A program made the position numbers and the translations under genes. Positions 42,905 to 50,995 of a stretch of DNA of 64,000 nucleotides are shown here, in pieces. The notes beneath the pieces were generated by a model. It saw only the letters and a list, made by a program, of their open reading frames with translations, was not told the origin of the DNA and made no database searches. Positions within the stretch are counted from its first letter, which is position 1, and the number at the start of each line of letters is the position of its first letter. Origin of the DNA: Actinomycetospora succinea (lineage in GTDB: Bacteria; Actinomycetota; Actinomycetes; Mycobacteriales; Pseudonocardiaceae); the NCBI RefSeq assembly GCF_004363095.1, contig NZ_SNYO01000016.1:1-64000 (forward strand), read 5' to 3'.

Positions 42905-43714
42905 TCAGCCCGGCGTCAGCCGATGGAGGTCCGGTCCGGCGCGCTCGACCGCGGGCCACCCGGTGTCGTGCGCCCGCTCGGCGTCCTCGGCGCGGCCGCC
43001 GCCGCGCAGCCCGAACAGCCGCTTGGCGACGAGGAGGTAGGCGACGACGGCGAGGTTGACGACCAGCGCGACGATCTTCGTCGGCGTCGGGCCGTGGCTG
43101 ATCTCCCAGACCTCGGGCACCAGCAGGACGGTGGTGGCGACGAAGGTCAGGTACTCGGCCCAGCGGCGGGCGTACCAGAGGCCGACCGCCTCGACGGCCT
43201 CGAGCACCGCGTAGGCGAGCAGGGCGACGGCGAGCCAGTAGAGGGTGGCGCTCGGGACGGCGAAGGCCCGCTCGACCTCGACGAGCAGGGTGGGCCCGCC
43301 GTGGCCGACGGGTCCACCGAGCGCGCCCTGCAGGACCCCGACGATCTGCCCGGCGGTCTCGCCCCACGCCTCGCGGTAGGCCGCGAAGAGCAGCACCGCG
43401 GTGCCGAGCAGGGCCAGGCCGACGACGTGCACGGCGCGGTCGAGGGCGATGAGGCGCAGCACGAAGCGGTCGCGCAGCGGGCGCCCGCGCAGCGGCACCT
43501 CGACCTCGTCGGGCCCGGGCACGGTGTCGCGGGCGGGCTCGGCGGGCGTCGGGCCGGGCTCCCAGGCGTCGCAGCGCAGGCACCGGTACCAGCGCTGGCC
43601 GGCGTCGTCCTCGCGCACGAGCAGCGCGTCCCGGGCACGCACGGTCGCGGCGTCGGTGCCGACGAGCGCGTGCCCGTGCAGCGCGCAGCCCAGGAGCTCG
43701 TAGCGCAGCCTCAC
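42905..43714 (-). CDS. DUF2127-like membrane protein with zinc-ribbon-like start
   Basis: A 269-residue protein read from GTG 43714. The first 70 residues are soluble and contain CALHGH and CLRCDAWEPG, a possible Cys/His metal site. The rest has four hydrophobic helices (AVHVVGLALLGTAVLLFAAY, TLYWLAVALLAYAVLEAVEA, LTFVATTVLLVPEVWEI, IVALVVNLAVVAYLLVAKRL) in the DUF2127 pattern, including GLWYARRWAEYL. Function unknown. It lies 11 bp after the GT9 gene and is probably co-transcribed with it. Confidence 0.78.
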   Translation of the reverse strand: MRLRYELLGCALHGHALVGTDAATVRARDALLVREDDAGQRWYRCLRCDAWEPGPTPAEPARDTVPGPDEVEVPLRGRPLRDRFVLRLIALDRAVHVVGLALLGTAVLLFAAYREAWGETAGQIVGVLQGALGGPVGHGGPTLLVEVERAFAVPSATLYWLAVALLAYAVLEAVEAVGLWYARRWAEYLTFVATTVLLVPEVWEISHGPTPTKIVALVVNLAVVAYLLVAKRLFGLRGGGRAEDAERAHDTGWPAVERAGPDLHRLTPG

Positions 43715-43725
43715 GGTCGGTGATG

Positions 43726-44661
43726 CTAGGCGGGGACGGTGCCCAGCGGGGACGGGAGCGCGGCGAGCACGTCCTCCGGGGTGACGGCGAGCAGCGCGGG
43801 GTCCGGGTCGTCGGCGAAGCGCTCGCCGCGGCGGACGGTGTCGTCGCCGAGGACGACGTGCGGCCCCCCGGGCGGCGGTCCCCACTGCGTCGGCGGGACG
43901 GGCCCGAAGAGCGTCACCGAGGGCGTGCCGAACGCCGTGGCCACGTGGCTGACGCCGGTGTCGCCGGCGAGGACGAGCGACGCGGCGGCGACGAGGTCGA
44001 GCAGGCCCGCGAGGTCGGTGCGCCCGCCGAGGTCGGCGTCCGGTGGCAGGCCGGCGCGGGCGACGACCTCGGCGGTCAGGCGCCGCTCGTCGTCGGAGCC
44101 GGTGACGACCACCGCGTGCCCCTGCGCCTGCAGGACCGCGGCGCACACCGCGAACCGCGCGGCGGGCCAGCGCTTCGACCCGAACGCGGCGCCGGGGTGC
44201 ACGACGACCGGGCCGCCCCGGACCGCGCGGCGGCCGGGGAGGCGGAGGTCGTCGGCCGCACCGTCGACGCCGAGAGCGGCGGCCACGAGATCGCACCACC
44301 GTCGGCGCTCGGAGCGGGCGGGGTCCTCGGTCCACGCCGGCCCGTCCCAGCCGGGCGCGGCATGTCCGATCCGGCGTCGCGGCGCCAGCGCGTCCAGCCG
44401 CGCGTGGCTTTCCGGTCCGCGGCCGTGGAGGTTGACGGCGACGTCCGGACGTGCGTGATCTTCTGAGCTATAGCTCAGAAGATCACGCACATGGGTGTCC
44501 ACCGCCTCGATCAGCGAGACCACCGGGGACAGGGCGGCCGGGGCCACGAGGACGATCTCGTGGTCCGGGAGCGCGCGGCGCAGCAGGCGCAGCGCCGGCA
44601 CCGCGACGAGCAGGTCACCGAGGCCGAGGTCGCGCAGGACCACGGCGGTCGGAGAGGTCAC
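43726..44661 (-). CDS. Glycosyltransferase family 9 protein carrying an in-frame palindrome insertion
   Basis: A 311-residue GT9 (ADP-heptose:LPS heptosyltransferase-like) enzyme. The N-terminal LRDLGLGDLLVAVPALRLLR and C-terminal ASLVLAGDTGVSHVATAFG and PSVTLFGPVPPTQWGP are characteristic of the GT-B fold. Residues about 58-70 (VRDLLSYSSEDHA) are encoded by a perfect 40-bp palindrome, in a loop before DVAVNLHGRGPES. The frame stays open, so the enzyme may still be active. It lies next to the SigF gene and near the ADP-heptose cluster, so a heptose donor is plausible. Confidence 0.85.
   Translation of the reverse strand: MTSPTAVVLRDLGLGDLLVAVPALRLLRRALPDHEIVLVAPAALSPVVSLIEAVDTHVRDLLSYSSEDHARPDVAVNLHGRGPESHARLDALAPRRRIGHAAPGWDGPAWTEDPARSERRRWCDLVAAALGVDGAADDLRLPGRRAVRGGPVVVHPGAAFGSKRWPAARFAVCAAVLQAQGHAVVVTGSDDERRLTAEVVARAGLPPDADLGGRTDLAGLLDLVAAASLVLAGDTGVSHVATAFGTPSVTLFGPVPPTQWGPPPGGPHVVLGDDTVRRGERFADDPDPALLAVTPEDVLAALPSPLGTVPA
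44451..44490. repeat. 40-bp palindrome family, copy C (inside a GT9 gene)
   Basis: A perfect 40-bp palindrome: arm GTGCGTGATCTTCTGAGC, centre TATA. It sits in the coding sequence of the GT9 gene in the only stop-free frame of the element, adding VRDLLSYSSEDHA. The arm interior differs from copies D and F, yet the right arm is fully complementary. It is followed by ATGGG, shared with copies B and D. Confidence 0.9.
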
Positions 44662-44668
44662 CCCGAGC

Positions 44669-45652
44669 TCACCGCGCGTCGCCGAGCCCCTCGCGGAGCT
44701 GGACGAGGGTCTTGGCGAGCAGGCGGGAGACGTGCATCTGCGAGATGCCGACCTGCTCCGCGATCTGCGACTGGGTCATGTTCCCGAAGAAGCGCAGCTT
44801 GATGATGGTGCGCTCGCGCTGCGGGAGCTTCTCGAGCAGCGGGGCCAGCGACTGCTGGTACTCGACCTGCTCGAGCGCCGCGTCGGCCTCGCCGAGCAGG
44901 TCGGACACGGTGCCGGAGTCGGGGTCGTCGACGAGCATCTCGTCGAGCGAGCCGCTGCGGTAGGCGTTCGAGGCCTCGAGGGCCTCGAGCACCTCCTCCT
45001 TGCCGATGTCGAGGTGCTCGGCGAGCTCGGCGGCGTTCGGCGCCCGGCCCAGCGTCTGCGACATCTGCGACATCGCCGCCGACAGCGTGACGTTGAGGTC
45101 CTTGAGCCGGCGCGGCACGCGCATCGACCAGGCCTGGTCGCGGAAGTGCCGCCGCACCTCGCCGGTGATCGTCGGCACCGCGTAGGACAGGAAGTCGGTG
45201 CCGCGCTCCGGGTCGTAGCGGTCGACCGCGTTGATCAGCCCGAGCGTCGCGACCTGCTCGAGGTCCTCCTCGGGCTCCCCGCGCCGCGAGAACCGCCGCG
45301 CGATGTGCTGGGCCACCGGCAGGTGCCCGCGCACCAGCTCGTCGCGCAGCCGCAGGCGCTCCGGCGAGCCCTTCTCGAGCGCGGCGTGCTCGGCGAGCTT
45401 GGGCATGAGGTGGTCGTACTCGCCGCGCGATCCGGAGCGGTTGCCGTTGCGGCGACCGTTCTGCCGGTCGTCCTGCTGGTGTCCGTCGGTCTGCTGGGTG
45501 CTGCTCTGCTGCGCCGTCACGTCACCGTCGGCGGTCTTCTCACCGGTGGCGCCGGCGGTGTCGGTCATGGCGTCGATCGAGCTCACATCCGTGGAGTAGG
45601 GGGACGGGGAGACGCGCGTGTCGGGCGGCCCGCCGGCGGAGGGCGACGTCAC
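44669..45652 (-). CDS. sigF: SigB/SigF-family general stress sigma factor
   Basis: A 327-residue sigma-70 factor of the stress/sporulation group. After an 80-residue disordered Ser/Gln/Asn-rich start come region 2 (LRDELVRGHLPVAQHIARRF, DLEQVATLGLINAVDRYDPE, FLSYAVPTITGEVRRHFRD), region 3 (RRLKDLNVTLSAAMSQMSQT) and region 4 (LPQRERTIIKLRFFGNMTQS, QIAEQVGISQMHVSRLL). GTG 45652 overlaps the anti-sigma stop codon by four bases, the usual coupling for such pairs; an internal ATG exists at 45568. It probably directs an osmotic/stationary-phase stress regulon. Confidence 0.88.
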   Translation of the reverse strand: MTSPSAGGPPDTRVSPSPYSTDVSSIDAMTDTAGATGEKTADGDVTAQQSSTQQTDGHQQDDRQNGRRNGNRSGSRGEYDHLMPKLAEHAALEKGSPERLRLRDELVRGHLPVAQHIARRFSRRGEPEEDLEQVATLGLINAVDRYDPERGTDFLSYAVPTITGEVRRHFRDQAWSMRVPRRLKDLNVTLSAAMSQMSQTLGRAPNAAELAEHLDIGKEEVLEALEASNAYRSGSLDEMLVDDPDSGTVSDLLGEADAALEQVEYQQSLAPLLEKLPQRERTIIKLRFFGNMTQSQIAEQVGISQMHVSRLLAKTLVQLREGLGDAR

Positions 45653-46209
45653 GGACCCGCGGACCCGGGCCTGCGGTCGGCCAGCAGCGCCACCGACGCC
45701 CCCTCGGCCGCGACCTCGGCGGCGCCGGTGTCGGGCAGCACGTCCTCGAGCGGCACGTCGGTCATCCGCTGGACGATCACGCGCAGTGCCAGGCGGTGCG
45801 CACCACCGGTGGCCGACGGCGCCTCGGCGAGCACGCGCACGTCGTCGGCGAGGACGGAGAGCACCCGCCACGCGAACGTGTCGGTCGGCAGCGTGGTCGG
45901 TCCGGTGGTCAGGACCGACGCGGTCATCGTGATCCGGTCGTCGTCGACGGTGAACGTCACCGTCAGCTTCGTCTCGGGCCGGGCCAGCGCGGCGAGGCAC
46001 GTGCACGCCTCGTCCACGGCCAGACGGAGGTCGTCGACCGAGTCGAGGGGGAACTCGGCGCGTGCCGCGAGGTCTCCGGCGACGGTGCGCACGGTGACGA
46101 GCGCCTCCGGCACGGGCAGGACGCGCACTTCGACGTCACGCGGCGCACCCGGTACCCGGTCATCGGGTGGCTGCGGGCGGATCAACGGGGGTCCCTCCAG
46201 GTCGGTCAC
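45649..46209 (-). CDS. RsbW-like anti-sigma factor (HATPase fold)
   Basis: A 186-residue histidine-kinase-like ATPase protein, the probable anti-SigF. The domain runs from VEVRVLPVPEALVTVRTVAG through the N-box region DDLRLAVDEACTCLAALA to VLADDVRVLAEAP. The N-box Asn of canonical RsbW (EACTN) is Cys here, as is often degenerate in actinobacterial SigF partners, so kinase activity is uncertain. GTG 46209 is chosen; the frame extends to 46278. Its stop overlaps the sigma-factor start. STAS proteins at 53099-53464 and 62266-63057 are possible partners. Confidence 0.8.
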   Translation of the reverse strand: MTDLEGPPLIRPQPPDDRVPGAPRDVEVRVLPVPEALVTVRTVAGDLAARAEFPLDSVDDLRLAVDEACTCLAALARPETKLTVTFTVDDDRITMTASVLTTGPTTLPTDTFAWRVLSVLADDVRVLAEAPSATGGAHRLALRVIVQRMTDVPLEDVLPDTGAAEVAAEGASVALLADRRPGSAGP

Positions 46210-46342
46210 GCCCGGCTGGGCGTCGGACGGACCGGCGAGGCTCCGGTCTCCCGGCGTGTACCCGGGGCCCCTGCCCACAAACCGACGCCCAGGTCAGGTC
46301 ATCCCCTGCAGTGGGCACCTCCGCGTGGTGTGCTCCCACGCC

Positions 46343-46891
46343 GTGAGCGTCCGGCCCGGTATCGATCAACCCAGGGCGGTCCTGTTCGACCGCGACGGCA
46401 CCCTCGTCGTCGACGTCCCCTACAACGGCGACCCCGCCGCCGTGCGCCCGATGCCCGCCGCGACCGAGGCCCTCGAGCGGGTCCGCGCGGTGGGCACACC
46501 GGTCGGTGTGGTCTCCAACCAGTCCGGCATCGCCCGCGGCCTCCTCGACGCCGCGCAGGTGAGCGCGGTGAACGCCCGGGTCGAGGAGCTGCTGGGCCCG
46601 TTCGCGGTGTGGCGCTGGTGCCCGCACGGCGCCGACGACGGCTGCGCGTGCCGCAAGCCCGCGCCGGGGATGGTGCTCGACGCGGCGGCGGCGCTGGACG
46701 TCCCGCCCGCCGACGTCGCGGTGATCGGCGACATCGCCGCCGACGTGGGCGCCGCCGACGCCGCCGGGGCGCGCGCCGTGCTCGTGCCGACCGGGCGCAC
46801 CCGCCGCGAGGAGGTCGACGACGCCCGGGCGCGCGGGCGTCTCGCCGGAGATCTGCTGGACGCGGTCGAGCTGCTGGGGTTCCGGGCATGA
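46343..46891 (+). CDS. gmhB: HAD-IIIA phosphatase, D-glycero-D-manno-heptose 1,7-bisphosphatase-like
   Basis: A 182-residue HAD phosphatase. Motif I is AVLFDRDGTLVVDVPYNGDP, motif II VGVVSNQSGIARG, and VAVIGDIAADVGAADAAGA the acidic motif. A Cys/His zinc loop (WCPHGADDGCACRKPAPGM) is the hallmark of GmhB/HisB-N enzymes, which remove the 7-phosphate of heptose bisphosphate. Start GTG 46343 is chosen; GTG 46328 is in frame. It is the first gene of the heptose cluster and overlaps the GT9 gene by four bases, with gmhA and hldE-type genes downstream. Confidence 0.88.
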   Translation: MSVRPGIDQPRAVLFDRDGTLVVDVPYNGDPAAVRPMPAATEALERVRAVGTPVGVVSNQSGIARGLLDAAQVSAVNARVEELLGPFAVWRWCPHGADDGCACRKPAPGMVLDAAAALDVPPADVAVIGDIAADVGAADAAGARAVLVPTGRTRREEVDDARARGRLAGDLLDAVELLGFRA

Positions 46892-47931
46892 AGCGCGTCC
46901 TCGTCGTGCGCCTCGACAGCGACGGCGACGTCCTGCTCTCCGGGCCCGCGGTCCGCGCCGTCGCCGCCGGCGCCGACGAGGTCGTCGCCGTCGTCGGGCC
47001 CCGCGGACGCCAGGCTGCCGGGCTGCTCCCGGGCGTCGATGCCGTCGCGGAGTGGCGCTGCCCGTGGGTGGACGCCGAGCCGCCGCCCGTGACGCGCGAG
47101 GACACCGAGGCGACGGTCGCGATGCTCGCGGCCCTCGACGCCGACGAGGCTGTCGTGCTGACCTCGTTCCACCAGTCCCCGCTGCCGACCGCGCTGGTGC
47201 TGCGCCTGGCCGGGGTCGCGCGGATCACCGCGGCCTCGGTCGACTACCCCGGCAGCCTGCTCGACGTCCGGCTGCGCCCCGGCGAGGACCTCGGTGAGGA
47301 GCTCCCCGAGGCCGAGCGCGCGCTCGCGATCGCGCAGCGCGCGGGCTACACGCTGCCGCCGGGTGACGACGGGCGGCTCGCGGTCACCGTCGACGCCGAC
47401 GCCCGCCGGGAGGCCGCCGACGCCCTCGCCGCGCACGACGTCACGGGCGAGTACGTGGTGCTGCACCCCGGGGCCTCGGTGCCGGCGCGGGCGTGGTCGC
47501 CGCACCGGGCGGCGGAGGGTGTCGCGGCGCTCGCGTCCGCCGGGCACCGGGTGGTCGTGACCGGCGCGCCGGGGGAGCGGGCGCTCACCGCGGAGGTCGC
47601 GGGACACGACGGGGTGGATCTCGGCGGGCGCACGGGATTCGGTGCGCTCGCAGCCGTGCTCGCGGGGGCGCGGGCGGTCGTGGTGGGCAACACCGGACCC
47701 GCCCATCTGGCGGCCGCCGTGGGTGTGCCGGTCGTCTCCCTCTTCGCTCCCGTCGTTCCCCCGGAACGGTGGGCTCCTTACGGAGTGCGACGAATTCTGC
47801 TCGGAGATCAGGGCGCCCCGTGCCGGGGCACACGGGCGCGGAACTGTCCCGTGCCTGGTCACCCGTGTCTCGACGACATCCGGGGGAGCCACGTCGTCGA
47901 CGCCGTCGCCCGACTGATCGACGGAGAGTAG
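46888..47931 (+). CDS. Glycosyltransferase family 9 (heptosyltransferase-like)
   Basis: A 347-residue GT9 enzyme: VLVVRLDSDGDVLLSGPAVR at the start, YVVLHPGASVPARAWSPHRA, and the nucleotide-sugar region LAGARAVVVGNTGPAHLAAA then VSLFAPVVPPERWAPYG. GT9 enzymes transfer heptose from ADP-heptose. The C-terminal CPVPGHPCLDDI is the family's usual Cys-containing tail. Coupled by ATGA to gmhB. The acceptor is unknown in a Gram-positive lacking LPS; a cell-wall glycan or glycolipid is inferred. Confidence 0.9.
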   Translation: MKRVLVVRLDSDGDVLLSGPAVRAVAAGADEVVAVVGPRGRQAAGLLPGVDAVAEWRCPWVDAEPPPVTREDTEATVAMLAALDADEAVVLTSFHQSPLPTALVLRLAGVARITAASVDYPGSLLDVRLRPGEDLGEELPEAERALAIAQRAGYTLPPGDDGRLAVTVDADARREAADALAAHDVTGEYVVLHPGASVPARAWSPHRAAEGVAALASAGHRVVVTGAPGERALTAEVAGHDGVDLGGRTGFGALAAVLAGARAVVVGNTGPAHLAAAVGVPVVSLFAPVVPPERWAPYGVRRILLGDQGAPCRGTRARNCPVPGHPCLDDIRGSHVVDAVARLIDGE

Positions 47932-47982
47932 TAGTTCGGTCGGTGGAGTTTATGGGTCCGACGCGGAACCAATACCTCGCCG

Positions 47983-49020
47983 GTGACCTTCTCGTCCCCC
48001 TCCGCCCCGGCGCGGACCGTGCTGCACTGGCACGTGCACGGCTCCTGGACCACCGCGTTCGTCCAGGGTCGGCACACGTGCCTGCTGCCGGTGCTGCCCG
48101 AGGGCGGACCGTGGGGCGGCGGCAGGCCGGCGGCCTGGGACTGGCCCGCCCGCGCCGAGGAGGCCACCCCGGAGCAGCTGCGGGAGCGCGCCGACGAGAT
48201 CGACGCCGTGGTGCTGCAGCGCCCGGAGGAGATCGAGCTCGTCGAGCGCTGGACCGGCCGGCGCCCGGGCGTCGACCTCCCCGCGGTGTTCGTGGAGCAC
48301 AACACGCCCAAGGGCGACGTGCCGACGTCCCGGCACCCGATGGCCGACCGCGACGACATCCCGGTCGTCCACGTCACGCACTTCAACGCGCTGATGTGGG
48401 ACACGGGACGCGCGCCGGTCCGGGTGATCGAGCACGGCGTGCTCGACCCCGGTGACCGCTACACCGGCGAGCTGGACCGGGCGGCGGTCGTGGTCAACGA
48501 GCCGGTGCGGCGCCACCGCGTCACCGGCACCGACCTGCTCGCGGGCTTCGCCGACACGATCGGTCTCGACGTCTACGGGATCGGCAGCGAGCGCCTCGGC
48601 GAGGCCGTCACCCACCCCGGCGTCGCGATCGGGGGCGACCTGCCCCAGGACCGCCTGCACACCGAGATGGCGCGTCACCGCGTCTACCTGCACCCGGTGC
48701 GCTGGACGTCGCTGGGCCTGTCGCTGATCGAGGCGATGATGCTCGGGATGCCGGTGGTGGCGCTGGCGACCACCGAGGCCGCGGTCGACGTCCCGGCCGA
48801 GGCCGGCGTCGTCGCCACCGACCTGCGGGTCCTGCACGAGGGCCTGCGCACCTACCGCGACGATCCCGGGCTCGCCCGCGAGGCGGGCAGTGCCGCCCGT
48901 GCCGCGGCGCTGGCCCGGCACGGCGTGGACCGCTTCACCGACGACTGGGAGCGGCTGCTCGCCGAGGTGGTCGACGGGGGCCTCGCGCCCCGGCCACCGC
49001 ACCTCGTCTCCGCGGGCTGA
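47983..49020 (+). CDS. Glycosyltransferase (GT-B, family 4-like) of the heptose cluster
   Basis: A 345-residue GT-B glycosyltransferase. The C-terminal half has HPVRWTSLGLSLIEAMMLGM followed by PVVALATTEA, the donor-binding Ex7E-type region of GT4. The N-terminal half carries VFVEHNTPKGDVPTSRHPMA and VVHVTHFNALMWD, a pattern found in uncharacterised actinobacterial transferases beside gmhA/hldE genes. GTG start at 47983. It lies 51 bp after the GT9 gene and in the same direction, most likely adding a sugar to the same glycan. Confidence 0.8.
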   Translation: MTFSSPSAPARTVLHWHVHGSWTTAFVQGRHTCLLPVLPEGGPWGGGRPAAWDWPARAEEATPEQLRERADEIDAVVLQRPEEIELVERWTGRRPGVDLPAVFVEHNTPKGDVPTSRHPMADRDDIPVVHVTHFNALMWDTGRAPVRVIEHGVLDPGDRYTGELDRAAVVVNEPVRRHRVTGTDLLAGFADTIGLDVYGIGSERLGEAVTHPGVAIGGDLPQDRLHTEMARHRVYLHPVRWTSLGLSLIEAMMLGMPVVALATTEAAVDVPAEAGVVATDLRVLHEGLRTYRDDPGLAREAGSAARAAALARHGVDRFTDDWERLLAEVVDGGLAPRPPHLVSAG

Positions 49021-49154
49021 GCCCGCAGGCAGCGAGGGACCGGTCCAGACCAGGGCCGGCCCCCGGAACTCGCACGTCTCGGTGGCGCCACGGGCGTCGC
49101 CACCTCGCTTCACGGACCCCGGCGCGCCCCTGCGCGCCCCAGGGAGGAGTGCTC

Positions 49155-50384
49155 ATGCGGATCGCGATGGTGTCCGAGCACGCCAGTCCGCTGGCGGCCG
49201 CGAGCGGGCTCGGCGGCGCCGACGCCGGCGGCCAGAACGTCGCCGTGCGCGCGCTGGCGCTGGCCCTGGCCGACGCCGGCCACGAGATCGTCGTCCACAC
49301 ACGGCGGACGGATCGGCGATCGCCGCGCCGCGTCGCGCTCGCCCAGGGCGTCACCGTCGACCACGTCGACGCCGGGCCGCCCCGCCAACTGCCCAAGGAC
49401 GACCTCGTCGACCACATGGACGCGTTCTCGGCCGAGCTCGCCGCGAGCTGGCGTGCCGATCGACCCGACGTCGTGCACGCCCACTTCTGGATGTCCGGGC
49501 TCGCCGCGCTGCCCGCCGCCCGCGTGCTCGGCGTGCCGGTCGTGCAGACCTTCCACGCGCTCGGGTCGGTGAAGCGCCGCCACCAGGGCGCCGACGACAC
49601 GAGCCCCGCCCGCCGCGTCGCCGTCGAGAGCGACCTGGGTGCCTCGGTGGACCGGGTGCTCGCCACCTGCCGCGAGGAGGTCGACGAGCTCGTCGCCCTC
49701 GGCGTGCCCGCCGACCAGGCGACCGTGGTGCCGTGCGGCGTGGACGTCGGGCACTTCACGCCCGGCCCTGGTGATGACCACCGCGGCTTCCGCGTGCTGT
49801 CGGTGAGCAGGCTCGTGCCGCGCAAGGGCGTCGACACCGTGATCTCCGCGCTGGCCCGCCTGCCCCGGGACGCCGAGCTCGTGATCGCCGGGGGTCCGGC
49901 CCTCGCGGCGTTGGACGACGATCCGGAGGTCGCGCGGCTGCGGTCGCTGGCGTCCTCGTTGGGCGTCGCGGACCGCGTGCGATTCCTCGGCGCCGTCGGC
50001 CACGACGCGCTACCGGCGCTCTACCGCTCCGCCGACGCCGTGGCCTGCGTGCCCGCCTACGAGCCGTTCGGCCTGGTCCCGCTCGAGGCGATGGCGTGCG
50101 CCCGCCCCGTGGTCGCGGCCGCGGTCGGCGGGCTCGCGGACACCGTCGTCGACGGCGTGACCGGCCACCACGTCCCCGCGGGCGACCCGGGGGCGGTGGC
50201 CGCGGCGCTCGAGCGCCTGCGCGCCGACCCGCGCCGGGCCCGCCGGCTGGGGCGCGCCGGACGGCGCCGCGCCGAGACCGAGTACGGCTGGGACCAGGTG
50301 GCCGCCGCGCACGAGCGCGTCTACGGCGAGGTCGCCGCCGCCGTCCCCGCCCTGTCCAGCCTCACCACGGGGAGCCCCGCATGA
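49155..50384 (+). CDS. Glycosyltransferase family 4 protein
   Basis: A 409-residue GT4 enzyme. The N-terminal acceptor domain (MRIAMVSEHASPLA, GGADAGGQNVAVRALALALA, DVVHAHFWMSGLAALPAARV) and C-terminal donor domain (FRVLSVSRLVPRKGVDTVIS, VAYEPFGLVPLEAMA-like with CVPAYEPFGLVPLEAMACA) are both complete. It resembles sucrose-phosphate-synthase/MshA-type transferases. ATG 49155 is chosen with the AGGGAGGAG site before it. It overlaps gmhA by four bases. Donor identity is unknown; ADP-heptose or a hexose is possible. Confidence 0.9.
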   Translation: MRIAMVSEHASPLAAASGLGGADAGGQNVAVRALALALADAGHEIVVHTRRTDRRSPRRVALAQGVTVDHVDAGPPRQLPKDDLVDHMDAFSAELAASWRADRPDVVHAHFWMSGLAALPAARVLGVPVVQTFHALGSVKRRHQGADDTSPARRVAVESDLGASVDRVLATCREEVDELVALGVPADQATVVPCGVDVGHFTPGPGDDHRGFRVLSVSRLVPRKGVDTVISALARLPRDAELVIAGGPALAALDDDPEVARLRSLASSLGVADRVRFLGAVGHDALPALYRSADAVACVPAYEPFGLVPLEAMACARPVVAAAVGGLADTVVDGVTGHHVPAGDPGAVAAALERLRADPRRARRLGRAGRRRAETEYGWDQVAAAHERVYGEVAAAVPALSSLTTGSPA

Positions 50385-50995
50385 GCCACGAGATCGTCAG
50401 CCACGAGATCGTCCGGCGCCACCTCGGCGGGCTGCGGGGCACGCTCGACGGCCTCGCCGGCGAGTCCGAGCGCCTCGAGCGCTGGGGGGTCGAGCTCGCC
50501 ACCCGCCTGCGCCACGGCTCGCGGCTGCTCGCCGCCGGCAACGGGGGCAGCGCCGCCGAGGCGCAGCACCTGACCGCCGAGCTCGTCGGGCGCTACCGCG
50601 GGGAGCGCGAGCCGCTGTCGGCGATCGCGCTGCACGCCGACACCTCGGCGGTCACCGCGCTCGGCAACGACTACGGCTACGACGAGGTCTTCGCCCGCCA
50701 GGTCCGCGCCCACGGGCGCCCCGGCGACGTCCTCGTCCTGCTCTCGACGAGCGGGCGCAGCCCCAACCTCGTCGCCGCGGCCGAGGCGGGCCGCGCGCTC
50801 GGGGTCACGGTCTGGGCGATGACCGGGCCGGGCCCGAACCCGCTCGCCGCCGCCGCGACCGACGCGCTGTGCCTGCCCGGCGAGACCCCGTCGGTGCAGG
50901 AGGCGCACCTGGTGACCGTGCACCTGTTGTGCGAGGTCGTCGACCGGGTGCTGGCGCCCTCTCCCCGGGCCGTCGCCGAGGAGCTCGTGTCGTGA
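50381..50995 (+). CDS. gmhA: SIS-domain phosphoheptose isomerase (GmhA-like)
   Basis: A 204-residue SIS protein that converts sedoheptulose 7-phosphate to D-glycero-D-manno-heptose 7-phosphate. Motifs are LLAAGNGGSAAEAQHLTAEL, ALGNDYGYDEVFARQV, LVLLSTSGRSPNLVAAAEA and the C-terminal GETPSVQEAHLVTVHLLCE carrying catalytic Glu/His residues. The first 11 residues repeat (MSHEIVSHEIV) because of an exact 15-bp tandem duplication at 50384-50413. It overlaps both neighbouring genes by four bases. Confidence 0.92.
   Translation: MSHEIVSHEIVRRHLGGLRGTLDGLAGESERLERWGVELATRLRHGSRLLAAGNGGSAAEAQHLTAELVGRYRGEREPLSAIALHADTSAVTALGNDYGYDEVFARQVRAHGRPGDVLVLLSTSGRSPNLVAAAEAGRALGVTVWAMTGPGPNPLAAAATDALCLPGETPSVQEAHLVTVHLLCEVVDRVLAPSPRAVAEELVS
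50384..50413 (+). repeat. 15-bp exact tandem duplication in the gmhA start
   Basis: AGCCACGAGATCGTC occurs twice in direct succession, duplicating the residues SHEIV right after the start Met. Being a multiple of three it keeps the frame. It probably arose by replication slippage; some relatives may have only one copy. Confidence 0.9.

Noticed and set aside
46310-46345. Imperfect GTGGGCACC...GGTGTGCTCCCAC repeat before gmhB
   Set aside because: Arms pair poorly and do not match either palindrome family in the window.
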